Both the position numbers and the translations under genes were made by a program. A stretch of 64,000 bases of DNA from Adineta vaga (Eukaryota; Rotifera), in contig CP075495.1 in NCBI GenBank assembly GCA_021613535.1, positions 10,478,001-10,542,000 of the forward strand, read 5' to 3'. Of the stretch, positions 33,801-63,105 are shown piece after piece. Under the pieces are notes generated by a model. The model had not been told where the DNA came from. It made no database searches and worked only from the letters and a program-made list of their open reading frames with translations. Position 1 is the stretch's first letter; each line of letters starts with the position of its first letter.

Positions 33801-35804
33801 AGAGAAAATTTTAGCTTGTGCACGATATAAATTAAATGTTGATGAAAAAGTCATTCAAGCTGGCATGTTTAATCGATCATCAACGTCAAGTGAACGATAT
33901 GATTATTTAGAACAATTGATGGAAGGTGAAGATGAAGGTAAAGATGACGATGAAGACATTCCAGATGATGAAAATTTAAATCAAGTATGTTTTTATATTA
34001 AAACTTAATCGTAGGATTTACTTAGTTTTTTGAGAAACATAATTCTCTATCAATTGAGTCAACTCAATAGGATATACAATAATGCTCTCTTCATTTTTTG
34101 CTTTCGGAAATGACAAAATCTATTTCCTGAAAGAAAAGAACGGCAAATATCATATCCGGATCACACAATTATCCTTCCAGGTCTTAACTAAATAGATAAC
34201 TAAATTGTTTGAACTATGTCAAAAAACATTCATATTAAACACTCAGTAGGATATTTTTCATCGAATCCTACAATGAAATTACTAAGAAAATAAGATTTTG
34301 TCATAACGATCTATTGTCACTTTAGACACAATTGATTTACTTTCTCTGTTGGTGCTATTCATGCAGAAAATTTCAAGAAAAGAATTGATTTTTTTTTCCG
34401 ATTAATAGATGATTGCTCGAAGTGAAAGTGAATTCAATTTATTTAATCGTATGGATATAGCAAGACGTGAATATGAATCTTTACATGGTGTTGGTAGCGG
34501 TGGTGATGGTGCTAATGAACGTCGTGCTTGGAACTTAACAAATACAACTGAGAATACAATATCTACATCGAAAGTTCAATATGAAATCGATGATTTGAAA
34601 AATCAAACAGATAAGACAAAGTATGAATGATATTTTCTTTTGTGAAATAGTTCTATTTTATCTTTCGAATGAATATTCTTCTAGGATTTTATCAACATTT
34701 ACAGTTCCAAGTAATAACGATATGACTGATGAAGAAAGAACTATACCAATGAACGAAGAAACAACATCATTACCATTAGACGAACTTGATGATGTCGAAG
34801 ATGTTGATTTTACGCAAGAAATGCCACGAATTCATCGTAAAACGAAAACAAATCGTTTAATAACTGAAGATGAATTACCAGATTGGTTAAAAAATGATGT
34901 TGATCAAATTGAGAAAACTCTTCAAACTGATGAAGATTTCGGTAAAGGCTGTCGACAACGTAAAGATATTGATTATAGTGATAATTTAACTGAGAAAGAA
35001 TTTCTACAAGCATTAGAAGAAGGAACTTTAGATGATGCTATTGAACAAAAACGTTCACGAAAACGAACAAGTAAAAATGATTTTTCATTATCGAATAGTG
35101 GTGATGAAATTCATCTTGATGAGACAGATGCTTGTTCATCATTTGACAATTCTTCAACTACGATATCTAATCAACCTTCAAAACGTGGTAGTATAAAGAA
35201 ACGTTTAGAAACAATTGATCCAAAAATTACACAACAATGTCGATTATTATTAGAAAATCTCTTAGCTTATCGTACAGATGATGATCGTCAATTAGCAGAA
35301 ATATTCATCCGATTACCTGGACAAAAACAATTACCAATATATTATCAAATTATTGAAGAACCCATGGATTTTCAACGAATACGAAGAAAAATTGATACGT
35401 ATCGTTATTCAAATTTAGAACAACTTGATGCTGATATGAAATTACTTGTTAATAATGCTCAAACATTTAATTGTGAAACATCGCTTATTTACTCGGATTC
35501 AATTCAATTAGAAAAAGTTTATCAAAATTTGCGTGAACAATTACACACAGGTTTACTTCAATTACCAATAGAAACACCAGATGTAACAAAACAATCAAAA
35601 TTAGCTCGAACTACATCTAAACGAGGACATCGTAACACACGAACAACAACATCGGTGACAACAATCGACACAAGTAACAATGAAGTTTCGAAAAGAGGAC
35701 GTAAACGTAAAGCATTAATTGTGATCGAAGATGATGATGATACATTGGAAACAGAACAGATAGTATTGGATAATGATGATAAGAAAAACAATTCATTATT
35801 TTAG
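30863..35804 (+). CDS. SMARCA4: SWI/SNF chromatin remodelling ATPase (BRM/BRG1)
   Basis: ATP-dependent nucleosome-remodelling motor of the SWI/SNF (BAF) complex. Seven exons, 30863-31293, 31376-31532, 31590-32140, 32203-33088, 33154-33984, 34409-34620 and 34685-35804, sum to 1395 residues in frame. Order: QLQ-type segment ([16 protein letters not shown]), HSA region ([18 protein letters not shown] to YFANTEREL), Snf2 ATPase with Walker [15 protein letters not shown] and Walker [12 protein letters not shown], then the helicase C half. The latter has [25 protein letters not shown] and [17 protein letters not shown]. Next come a SnAC-like acidic region starting [16 protein letters not shown] and a C-terminal bromodomain ([18 protein letters not shown], acetyl-lysine Asn in NNAQTFN). 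The tail is basic then acidic. It is shorter than vertebrate BRG1, and I see no clear BRK domain between HSA and ATPase. A 424-bp intron (33985-34408) is the only long one. Confidence 0.95.
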
Positions 35805-38709
35805 TCTTTCTATTACTATTTTGACGTTATCTGTATATGTATTAAAAGAAAATATTCCGAATCATATTTGTCCTTTTTTTATCAATATGATGTCTATTGA
35901 CAACTGATGTCGTCTTCGAATTCAATGACATTCGTTATTGTCAAGGGCAGACAATTACGAATGGGGAACGAGAGAAAAAAGAATATTTTCTATTTAGTAG
36001 TTCTTACCCGATTACCCATTGTGATGTTGAACGAATTTATTGAATAAGATGACCGATATTGTATATGATCTTGTAATCTATATATTTACCACTCGTCCAC
36101 GATGTTTCGACTTTATTTAGCCGTATAACCACCACAAGTATGATTGTTTCGTATTCGTTTTTTCTCTTTTCCTCTCTGTTGCTCTTCAGTTAGTCAATGG
36201 TCATGATCATTGACTCTGAACTATTGTATGGTGTTAATTTTGAAATGAGAGAGAAGGCGAAAGAAAGGGAGAGAGAGAGAGAGAGATAGAAAAAATGTCG
36301 TTGTCTTTTGCGAGGTGAGGGTCACTATTAGTAATATAGCAGCCTAGATAGAAAGAATAAGAAGAAATGAAGACGAAAAAAAACCTTATGTTCATATATG
36401 CGTTTATATATATACACTTGTTTGTATTTCAAGGAATATATGTGTGACAAGCGTAGTAAAAACGCAACCGAGCGTAAGATAGAAGTGAGAAAGGAGCGAA
36501 AAAATGTTCGTTATCGTGCATACGTTAAGTGAAGAGTCGAATCTATACGATTTGAACGTAAAGGTACTGCTCATTGAGGATATAAGGATTGCAAAGAATG
36601 GATGAGTAATAAATTATCAATCATATCATAGTGAAATATACAAATAACTCATAAGGAACTTTTTTTTCTACTATTCCAATGACATTAATTAGTTCATCGT
36701 TGAAAAGAAAACGAAGTATACTGAGCAAAATGATAGAATCATATCGTTGATGAAATCACTCGATATATTCTGTGTCGTAGAGACGTCGATATGATTATCC
36801 TTGACATTGGTTCAGAAGAAAAAAAACCATTTTGTAAAGCTATATAGATAATAATGAATCGTATTGGTTTGACAAAAAATGTATTTGAATGATGCCTAAT
36901 CTCATCAGAAATATTTACCTTGATAAAAAATATCAAACAAATGAGTAAAATAATTCATCGATTTTGATTGATCTTCTGATATCGATTGTCAAGGGAGGTG
37001 AAAAATAAAAGTAAAAAAGAGAAAACTATATGATCATGTTTTTTTCCTTCACTTTTACTAAGTCTTAATGATCTATAGTGTATAATCATGAAAGAGCGAG
37101 ATTGTCACTAAGTGCTACACCTATTTGCAAATTAATGAGCATTTCGGTATGAAAGATTACATTAAGATATAATTTAAAAATATACGCGTAACAGTCAAGC
37201 TTGAGACGAGCAATAAACTTTTTCAACAATCCATGTTTGACCTCTTTACATAATATAACATTAGGTACATCTCAATACATCAATGACGATTAAAATATTT
37301 CGAATGTTATGACCAACTAGATTTCGATATAAACATTTTCTTCAATCTCTTATGTCTGCTTTCTCACGTTTTCGATGAAATTTTTATAAAACTAGTCATT
37401 GCAGTTGAACATCATTTACGTGAATATGATTAATATGCATTGAATTTTGATTTATTTGGTCATATTCAGTGATTTTAAACTGTGAATTAGTAAGACATAA
37501 TTATGTATATTTCAAATTGTATATATATTCATTGTTATAAAGGAAATAAATACGTAATCAATGTACTTTCAAAAAAACATATGCAATTTTTTCAATGTAG
37601 AAAGAATTCAAAATTATAATTTATTACATTTTGTCTAATCAATAGTTTTGATTTCTTTTTCTATACCAACCTATTCAACATAGAACGATAATTGATTTAC
37701 TTGAGCAGAGAAATAGACGGAAGAAGTTCTTATTGAAAATATATTTCTATTCAAACAATAGTTTTGAAACAAATCATTTTTCTAATAATAACACTAATAC
37801 AAAAGAAACGATGTACTTCATATCGATTATGAAAGAATCTTGGTATCGTAATCATTGGTATGATTTTCAAAGTTAGATTGTTCATTTTCTTAATAGACAT
37901 ACGAGTCACAATTTCTGTCTTCAATTTACAAACTTTTCATGGTAACATAGTATATTTACGTTTGTTTTCCTATGAAAATGTGTGCAATCAATTTCATGCC
38001 ATATCCAATTACATCAATCTTTGTATTTTATTTCACGAACAAGTAGTTTATGATAGATAGACAAGATCTATTACATCAAGAAACAATGTAATCTTAGTAT
38101 GTTTTCCGTATATTTGAGAACAACTATTATCTTTTAGATCTATAATTTCTTTTAATAGTATAAAATAATTAATAGGTTAGAAAAAATAATATAAATTATT
38201 TTCAAATGAATGATTATCATTTAATTTACTTTTCTATAATAATATTACGATAGAGTAATAGGATTTGTTTGGAAAATAAACGAAGGCATTTCTGATATAA
38301 AACACTTTTATCGAGCTTTGAATGAACATGAATTTAATCTTTATTTAAAGGAATCGATTGACATTGAATTGGTTAATATCTGTCATACAGAGACATCTGA
38401 TGTTGTTCTGTTCTGTTGATTAGTAAACTCATCGAATAAGAAAATCCGACTCTTTTCTCCTTCTTCTTCTTCGTCCCGTCTCCTCCTTCTTTAATCAAAA
38501 TGCATGAACGAACGGAGCGATGCCGCTCGCTCGACACTATCGGACTCGCTTAACACCCGCGTCTATAGGAAAAGAGAACATATTATTTCCCTTGTCTTTT
38601 TTTATAAGCTTAATTGATATTTTTTCTAACGATATTTTAACAGAATCCATATTTTTCGACCTAATTTCATTTACTTTCGAGATCTTTTCGAAGATGATTA
38701 CTTTTTACA
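35805..38709. other. 2.9-kb intergenic region upstream of WDFY3
   Basis: No gene was found. It contains a (GA)n tract at about 36268-36288. Just before WDFY3 a short GC-rich stretch at about 38505-38575 stands out from AT-rich surroundings and may be part of a promoter or 5' leader (inference). Confidence 0.55.
36268..36288. repeat. (GA)n microsatellite
   Basis: A run of about ten GA units lies within the intergenic region after the BRM/BRG1 gene. Confidence 0.75.
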
Positions 38710-54502
<15,793 letters not shown>

Positions 54503-55704
54503 ACAAAAAATAAAGAAGAATCAAAATCTAAACATTTAGTTTTTCTCTTCCAATTGTATTATCGTCTTTGTGAAAACGTGAAACAAAAATTAACTCGCAA
54601 ATTATAAACAATGCAACTTCTCTATACATTCGTTCTTATTCTCTCTTATTCTTCTACTAACAATCGAAAAAAAGAATTCGGTTTCAATCTTTATTGTGCA
54701 ATATTTCTCTTATCTAAATCGCTCTAAGCATACAACTCATATTCAACAACAGTGATCTAGTTGATATTGTCTTCTTCTTATTTTTTTCTTGATTGTATAT
54801 TAATCGTATGGATATTCGTGTTCTTCTTTATTATATGTTTGTGTGTTCGTTTGTTTTCATTAGACACAACGAAATCTTCATTTACATTCGTTCTATTTAT
54901 CTTAATTTATATTCTTACATTCCGTGTTAGAATGTTCAATTTGCAATACTTATGTCTATTCAAATCGTTTATTATCACAGCCCTCTATTCTTCCTTAATT
55001 CTTTACGCCTTCCACTTCTCAAACTTCTTGTCATCTTCCTAGAACAAAGACAAATCCAAAATTATATACACAAATATTGATCACAAACAACAACTTTATT
55101 TATGAACTACTTTCCATGTTTTGTTTTGTATAACATTATTATATTAAAAAAAAAAGTTTATTTCTTTGATTATAAAATATATGAATAACGACGTTCAGAT
55201 TAACCTATGTAGATAGATATAAATAAGTCTGGATTCACTGTTCAATCATCAAATTAATCCAAAAATAAAAATTTATTCGATAAAAAAAAAGAATGATATA
55301 CGTCGAATCCTTTCACAGAACAGTATTGTTAAATCTAGAGAACTTCTCAAGTATTCATGGATTGATTCATTTGTAAACATTGTTTTCTCTTTAATTTTGT
55401 AAATTATATGGTATCATTGATATCTTGTTTTCAAACATGATATTGGAAAAGATTTTTTCTCGAATTAATTAGACTTTTTCATTTCTAGTTTTCTTTCATC
55501 ATATATCTGTATGGAATCTTTTCTAAATTGCATTCAGAAAAAGATATACATTTAATATCGCTCTAATAGTCTACGATAGAATTCAATACTTTCAATACTA
55601 TCTGACGTGTTTTGAATCTCGTTCATCAATCGGTTAACAAAAAATTGTGTTCATATCCGTTTTAATATCAGTATCGTACTTAGCTTGACAAGAAGCAACA
55701 AAAA
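54503..55704. other. Spacer between WDFY3 and the second glutamate receptor
   Basis: WDFY3 3' UTR followed by AT-rich sequence. A 93-codon open frame at 54761-55042 is hydrophobic but looks compositional. The sequence upstream of the receptor start shows no obvious match to that of copy 1, so the duplicated unit seems to begin near the coding region. Confidence 0.5.
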
Positions 55705-58432
55705 ATGCTCTTATCATTCATGTCACGATACTTATTCTTTTACTTTATTATCGCACAAGTTCATATTCAGTTTATTACAGCAATTTGGCCTTCATCGAAC
55801 ACTTCCAACATTCAATTATTAGGCCTTTTTCCTGATGCAGAAAATACATCAAAACCAACCTCATTTTCTGTTCATTCACGAGCAATGTTCAAAGCAGCAA
55901 TCATACTTTCACAACAGTATGATATGCGAATCAATGGAGAATTCATTCAATGGCAAGTCGCTCAAACCAGTGGTGATGTCATTAATGCTCTGAGTGATAT
56001 GTGTCAAGCCATATCGAATTCTTCGATAGCAGGTATTGTAGGTCCAGGATTTTCCAGAGAAGCACAAGACATTGCTGCATTTGCTGAAAAAATCAATATT
56101 CCTGCAATATCCTATTCGGCAACAAATCCTGATTTATCTGATCGCATTTCTTATCCTGCATTTTATCGCCAGTTTCATCCGATAATGCTGCTGCAATAGC
56201 TATTGCTAAATTATTCACTCGATATAACTGGACATCAGCAATTATTATCTATCAAAATGATGCATATGGATCGAATGGTGCAAAAACAATTACTCAAGCG
56301 TTTGGTGACAGTCAAGTAATCGTACGACAAACAATTATATTCGATGTTACAACACGTATTATTCGAGGTGATCTGAAGGTATTATTGACCAGTAGTTCAA
56401 CACGAGTCGTAGTTCTCTGGGCAGATGAAGTTTACACAACATCAATATTACAGTCAGCACTAGAAGGCAATGTTCTTGGACCACAATTTACATGGATCTT
56501 AAGTTCAAGCATTTCATTGAGTACTTTTAATCAAACTTTCTATCAAAATTTAATTGGAATGCTTACAGTTGAACCAGGACAGGTAGTGTCATCAATGAAC
56601 CAATTAATACAACACTATTGACTGCTGCATACACTATATGGCAACAATATGAACCTGAAACATTTCCTGGAGTATTGAACGTCGATTATTATGCGATGTT
56701 TTCGTTTGATGCTACATGGACATTGATTCTATCGTTATTAGATATTTGTTCATTGAATGCAAGTAATTCGACATTGTTGTGTGCATCAACAATAGGTTCA
56801 TCATATTGTTTCAATCGTCGTTTTGTGAGCAGAAGTAATTTATTTGATGCAATTAATAAGATTGATTTTCTTGGTGTATCTGGTCCAGTCAAATTCAGTC
56901 CAAACACAACAGATCGAGTGAATGGAACTTATTATGTTGGAAAAAACTCTCAACCATCTGCAACAGGTATTGGTTTTACACCAGTATTAAAATACGCTGA
57001 TTCAGGTGAATGGAATCCGAATACACTGGCAAATGTCATTGTATGGCCAGGTAATTTATTGACACCTCCAACTGATCGACCTGTTCTCGAAGGTGTTACT
57101 CTGCGAATCGCTGTGACGCAAGCAATTCCATTCACAACACTTACTTATTATGTTGATGAATTTGGACAAAATACAACGAAGTTTATTGGATATGTACCAG
57201 ATCTTATTGATCTTTTGCAATACAATATGAAATTTATACCTAAACTTATCTTAGCACCAACGAGTAAAACGTATAATCAAATTATTCAAGACGTAGCCGA
57301 TGGTGTCTATGATATGATGATGAGTGATGTAACTGTTACAGCTGCACGACGAGAAATCGTAAGTTTTTCCAGTTCAATATTTGATAATTCATTACGTATT
57401 ATTATGCGACAATCAACTGATGATAGTATTGATTTCTTAGCATTCTTACAAACATTCTCCTACGATTTATGGTTAACATTATTAGGTTCGGCCATTTTTG
57501 CTACTATTTTACTTTGTATTATTGAACGACAAGAAAATGAAATATTACAAAATAGATCAATCATGTCTCTATTTTCTATGGGGATGTGGTATTCAATTGG
57601 TGCTTTTGTTGGATATGGTGTCGATTTTCATGTGAGAACAGCAGCCGGACGTTTACTAACAGTTGGTCTTTACATAATTAGTATAGTCTTTGTCGCAACA
57701 TATACGGCTAATTTAGCTTCTTATCTCACGATTGCAAAAACAACCAATATCATATCTGGTATTGAAGATATTAAAAAAGGAAAGATACCATTCAATCGCA
57801 TTGGTATTCGACTTGGTACATCAATTGAAGACTTTTATTTACGAGAGATTTCCAATGGTATTAAAAATTATTATCCATTAACATCTCGACTACAGCAATA
57901 TGCAGCTTTATTAGATGGTTTGATCGATGTTTCTTTTATGGATATTGGTGTGGCCGAATATGCAACGAATAATATCTATTGTAATTTAACATTATTAGGT
58001 GCAGATTTTGCTATAAGTACATTCGGTATTGTTATACCTAAGCAATGGGTATATGCACAAATTCTCGATGTTAACATTTTAGCATTGAGAGAAGATGGTT
58101 CACTTGACAGTTTAAGAGCAAAATGGTTTCAAGCTAAAACATGTCCTGAACCATCGAATGAACCAACAGCTATGGGAATTGAATCATTGATAGGTTTATT
58201 TCTGACCTTTGCAGTTATCAGTATTCTATCGATCATATTATTTTTATACCAGAAAAGATTTATGCTTAAAGATTATATGATCAGTTTATGTCGTAAAAAG
58301 ATTACCTTCACAGGAAACAATGCATCTGCACAACAGAATTCGATCAAAATTGAGGGTGAATTATCATCTACTTCATCTCCTGCAGATGTTCAAATACAAC
58401 TTGAAACAATATTAAACAACCCATCGAAGTAA
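55705..58432 (+). pseudogene. Ionotropic glutamate receptor copy 2, two single-base deletions
   Basis: Paralogue of the receptor at 22220-24886, in inverted orientation 31 kb away. The signal peptide and first 150 residues are almost identical to copy 1. The frame then breaks at about 56168 (TATCGCCAG where copy 1 has TATCGCACAG) and is restored only after a second one-base loss at about 56577 (GAACCAGGACAGG against GAACCAGTGACAGG). Between them the shifted frame stays open and matches copy 1. From about 56580 the remaining ~610 codons are uninterrupted: S1, M1, pore FVGYGVD, M3 gate ATYTANLASYL, S2 IGIRLGTSIEDFYL, M4 and a 60-residue tail. Here the position equivalent to GluA2 Thr480 is Thr (DVTVTAAR), unlike copy 1. 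The intact channel half suggests very recent inactivation or consensus errors. Two short introns are an unlikely alternative because the deletions lie within matching sequence. Confidence 0.85.
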
Positions 58433-59017
58433 TTGACAGTATAAAATTGCCTATTCTTCTCGAAGAATCTAATGAAGTTTTATGCAACAAATCTAAATAT
58501 CTCAATAAATGAATAAAAGCATTGTAAATTTAATCGAACTTCGATAACTTATAAATGAATGATTAGTATAAACAAGAGTTATAAAATATTGTAATTAGAT
58601 GACTTTGAAAAAGAAAGTACTTTTATAAGCAATAATAACAGTCTGTTGATGAATAAAACGCTTCTTTTGTACCAATGAATATCTGTCGATTTTCAAATAC
58701 ATATATTTATATAAGATACAAACAGTATAACTTCAAACAGATCATTCTCCATATAAAAAAAATTGAACACTCAATTGTAATCATTAATGAAGTCTTTGAT
58801 TCAATAACTATACATACTGTAAAAAAGAGCTACATAACAATGATTTTTTTTTGTATATATACAAATTTGTACGACAAAAAAAGAGACATTATTAAACAAA
58901 ACATTCATTCACAAAAATAGACCGTCTTAGGCAAGTAAAAAAAAAGAAAAATATAAACATTTTCAGTAGATTTCTTTTTCTTTTACTTAAATTGAAAAAT
59001 ATATATATATATATGTA
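58433..59017. other. Spacer, no gene seen
   Basis: AT-rich 3' flanks of the receptor copy and of the minus-strand gene beyond, with an (AT)n-like run near 59000. An 81-codon open frame at 58675-58920 has no family features. Confidence 0.55.
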
Positions 59018-59502
59018 TTAAACATTCATTCTATGATGCTCAGAGTTCGTGGGTATTTTAGACGATTCTTTAAAGAGAGAAAAAAAGAAATATTATTTCG
59101 ACATGTAAGATCTCACTTACCCTCAACTATTAATGAAGCAGAAGTTTTAACCATTCGATCAATTGATTCATTATTTCCGAAGATTTTTTTCAATACTTGA
59201 CTGTTATTTGATGAACAAGTATCTAGATAAAAATTTCGATTAATCAATGAGTATGTTTTTGTGTAATATTAGAAGAAGAAAAAAAGAAAACCTGATGTTT
59301 CATTCAATGTTGTTGAACTATCGACTAGAACACAATCTCTTAATTCAGCTGGTAAACCACATGGATCAGCAAGAAAATCAGTAACAAATATTTCGAAATT
59401 TTTCGTTATAATTCGAGATGGACGATTAGTTTGATTGGATGTTTCCTTAGTGCGATATTTTCGTTTTTGTTGTGGTGATTGTTTTCTTTTAATTCGAACC
59501 AT
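59018..59502 (-). CDS. Small basic protein, family not recognised
   Basis: Three exons, 59502-59292, 59222-59121 and 59067-59018, with introns of 69 and 53 bp sum to exactly 121 codons (120 residues). The N-terminus is strongly basic (MVRIKRKQSPQQKRKYRTKE), like a nuclear localisation signal. A conserved-looking core FEIFVTDFLADPCGLPAELR follows, then a Ser/Asn-rich second half. No signal peptide or membrane segment. It is divergent from NHP2 with about 290 bp between the two ATGs, so a shared promoter is likely. I do not recognise the protein; a small nuclear complex subunit is only a guess from the composition. Confidence 0.7.
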
Positions 59503-59793
59503 ATTATACTTCGTTTACGTACGTCAAGAAAAGAAGAAAAATTAAACAATAAACAATCTATTGTATATTGTAAATAATAAACAAAGAGTGGCGCTAATAT
59601 ATATTCTGTCTGCCTCTTCGAACAATTATCTTATCCAATTGGGTATTTTCTGGATGAATCACATTCATTTCATTCGATCGATGTGCGTGATATAATAATT
59701 TCATTGATTGTCGTTAGTGATTATATCGAGAGATTAATTTTTATCCCCATTTTAGATAGAATCGTTTTAAATACGAAAGAAAAAGAAAACAAT
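59503..59793. promoter_or_regulatory. Likely bidirectional promoter region
   Basis: The 291-bp gap between two divergent start codons (the unknown 120-residue gene on - and NHP2 on +) must contain the start regions of both. No specific motif is claimed. Confidence 0.5.
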
Positions 59794-60355
59794 ATGACAA
59801 AAGATAAAAAACAAATTCAACAAGATGAATCAATGGATACATCCGCTGCTAATGGTGAAGAAAATGGAGCAGAAAATTCAGGTCCATCTTATGAAGATAA
59901 ATTCAAATTTCTGAATGCAATGGCTTCACCAGTTGCACCAAAAAAATTAGCAAAAAAAATATTCAAATGTATTAAACAAGGAACAAAACAAAAGAATTAT
60001 ATTCGATTAGGTTTACGTGAAACTCAAAAATATATTCGCCGAGGAGAAAAAGGTCTTGTTGTATTTGCTGGCAATGTTTCACCTATTGATATTTACAGTC
60101 ATATGCCTGTTGTTTGTGGTATGTATTTATTTATTTTCTTTGAAGATGAATTCTTTTGAAATTCTTTATATTGTAGAAGAAGCAAATATTCCATATGTAT
60201 TTGTACCATCAAAAGAAGATTTAGGTAGTATTATTCGTGCTAATCGAACATGTTGTTTATTAATGATTCGTCCTCATCCGGAATACAAGGAATTGTATGA
60301 TGAAATTGTTGAAAAAATTAATAAATTGGAATCCGAAACGTCCAAAACTGAATAA
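59794..60355 (+). CDS. NHP2: H/ACA snoRNP protein NHP2
   Basis: Core protein of H/ACA ribonucleoproteins, needed for rRNA pseudouridylation and telomerase RNA stability (known); nucleolar. Two exons, 59794-60118 and 60177-60355, with a 58-bp intron give 167 residues; human NHP2 has 153. An acidic N-terminus is followed by the L7Ae/L30e fold: YEDKFKFLNAMASPVAPKKL, KCIKQGTKQKNYIRLGLRE, RGEKGLVVFAGNVSPIDIYS, HMPVVCE, then YVFVPSKEDLGSIIRANRT, and a helical tail PHPEYKELYDEIVEKINKL. The start at 59794 was chosen because it begins the acidic leader and removes an upstream hydrophobic stretch of the same open frame. An AATAAA lies at about 60364, a few bases after the stop. Confidence 0.95.
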
Positions 60356-60519
60356 AAACAAATCAATAAAAAAAAAGAAAACAAACAACCAATTTAGAAA
60401 TTTTTTTGTGTGTTCTTTTTGTTGTTCTTGTTATTATTGTTAAGATTTCATAAAAGAAAAAAAATGAAAACAAGAATTTTTTTGTAGGACATTCCTCTTG
60501 ATCACTATTGACGTGTATC

Positions 60520-63073
60520 ATGTCTGTTTCAGATCGATTCCGTCCTGATTATTTACCATCTACGTTTGACATAACTCTTTCTTTGAATGGTTGTGTGCAT
60601 TGTTTCGAAAGAAATCGGTATTTTGTAAGTCATCGATATATTTCCAGTACTCATCATGTTTATTATCTGACTATATTTAGAGCAATCTTCATCCTCAGTT
60701 TATTGTTATGTAGTATTACATCGACCAATCTCGTGGATGAGGGTCCTGCCGAAATTCGAGTAAGCAATTTTGTCTGTCTATTCGTAAAAACAAATCAATA
60801 TGTTCTATGTTTATCTTTTTCAGGCCGATACGGAGAATCAAACCGTTATCATTGAACATTCTTCACAAGTAACTGATAGTGTTGTATCAGAATCAGTAAA
60901 TTATTTACTTATGATAAAAATATCGATATTGAAATTTTTTTTCTCTAGATTCCTGAAAAATTGCCAAATGAAAACATCCCAATAATTGAAACTAATGCAT
61001 CTGTAATGTGAGTAATACTTTGTTTTTTGAAATTAAATATGGTATCAATGATATTGTAGATCAACAGAAAATATTTCCAATGAAATATTATCATCAACAG
61101 CTGAGTAAATGATTTATTATTCTAAAAACTAGTTTCAATTTGTTTTTTCATTTATTAGTTCATTTATTGTTGTGGATAATCGAACTAACGATGAAAGCCA
61201 GCAAACAACAACAACAACAGCATCAACAAAAAAGAATCTTTCCAATATTAATTCATTTGAAGAATGGAAACAACAACAACTTCATGCGGATTTATCAAGT
61301 TTGTTGTTCTTTTTTTACTGATGAAATTTGATTGTAACTTGTGAATAAATAGGATCAGCTCGAACTTCTAGTCAAAACAGTATACCATCTGAAACATCTA
61401 CGACAATATCATCAAAAGGAACATCATCATCAACAAATTCGCAACAAAACCCATCGACGATAAATCTCAACAAAAAAGGCAAATTACGTAAGAATTTTGC
61501 AAGTGCTTCTTGTGGTGCAAAACTTCTTGCACATAATGTCGAAGCACAAAATGTTCCATCAATTTTATCTTCATCACCTGATGAATATATGCTTAATCCT
61601 TGTAATGCAAAAATTTGGTAAGAAAAAACAAAAGACACAAACAAATGAGAGAAAACCTTTTTTTTCTTGTTTTAGGTTTGTCATTGAACTATGTGAATCA
61701 ATTCGTATTTTCAATATTGAAATTGCTAATTTTGAATTATTTTCAAGTGTACCAAAAACATTTCGAGTTTCTGCATCGGATAGGTAGGACGAATTTTCAA
61801 ATGGGAATTGATTCATACATGCATTATTATCTTTTAGATATCCAACTAAAGATTGGCATCGTCATCATTTGGGTACATTTAATGCTTCAAATAATCGTAC
61901 TATACAAAGTTTTCAAACCTTAGCATTAGCAACATACTTGAAATATGTGAAATTTGAATTAATAGATTTTCATGGTCATGAACATTATTGTCCATTAAGT
62001 GTTGTACGTGTACATGGATCGAATGTAGAGGATGAAATCATGACTATGGAAGATAATACAAATTTAGTTGATTCAAAAGGATCTGTAGATATTCAAGATG
62101 GAATTGACAATGATGATGACGATGATGATGCTAATGAATCTAATGATCAACAAGTTGGTGGAATTATTGGTTCAGCCATTCTTGATTTAGCAAAGAGAGT
62201 TTTTCGTCGACCAGCTGTTCGAGATACTTTATCAACAACATCACATCCTACAACTTCGGAAAGTGTATTAAAACCAGATTGTCATCGAACAGGTTTAAAT
62301 AGTTCAATAATAAATGATACAATGAATTCTTGGCATCGAAGCGATACATTTAAACAATGCATTGCGAAATTTCTTGATGGTTTATGGTCAAAAGTCGATA
62401 CATGTACAATTTATTTATCACAGATTTGTTTTGATTTCAATTATTGTTGTCAATGTCCATTAATACGCAAATATATCCGATCGTTTGATCAATACGACTA
62501 ATAATCGAAGAATTTCGACATTAAATATCTATGCAAATCCGTGTGGTTATTATCATATACTAACAAATCAATTTATATGTAAAAAAGAGAAAATTATTGA
62601 AGTTAATAAAACCATATCAACCCATTTAAATGGTGATATTACTCAGGAGTTAATAGAAAAAAATATTACGTTTGATAAGAATGAAACTATGACGATGAGT
62701 AATGAAAGTAAGTACATCTAATATGAACTTGTCCATTGTTACGAAAGTATAACTATATATTTTAGCTGAAAATACAATTAATAATCAATCGATATCAAAT
62801 CTAAATAGTAGTACCATCGTCAGTGAAAATCAAACTCATTCAATAACAAATCGTTCGAATAATCAATCTTCTCCTACACATATATCTGATGAACAAACAT
62901 TGATTATCGAATCACAAATACTGTCAAATAAAACCAATGAAAGTTCTTCTCAATCTTCTTCGAGTGAATCATCCAATATCGATATTGATATACCTGAACA
63001 ATCGATTGAAACAAATATCATTGATGAAACGAGTGCTCCTACTGAAACAGCAACAGTACCATCAAATTTATTC

Positions 63074-63105
<32 letters not shown>

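Noticed and set aside
54761-55042. Hydrophobic 93-codon frame after WDFY3
   Set aside because: T-rich sequence read in one frame gives Phe/Leu/Ile runs; there are no splice signals or family features.
55705-58432. Treating the receptor copy 2 breaks as short introns
   Set aside because: Both breaks fall inside sequence that aligns base for base with intronless copy 1 and lack GT-AG borders.
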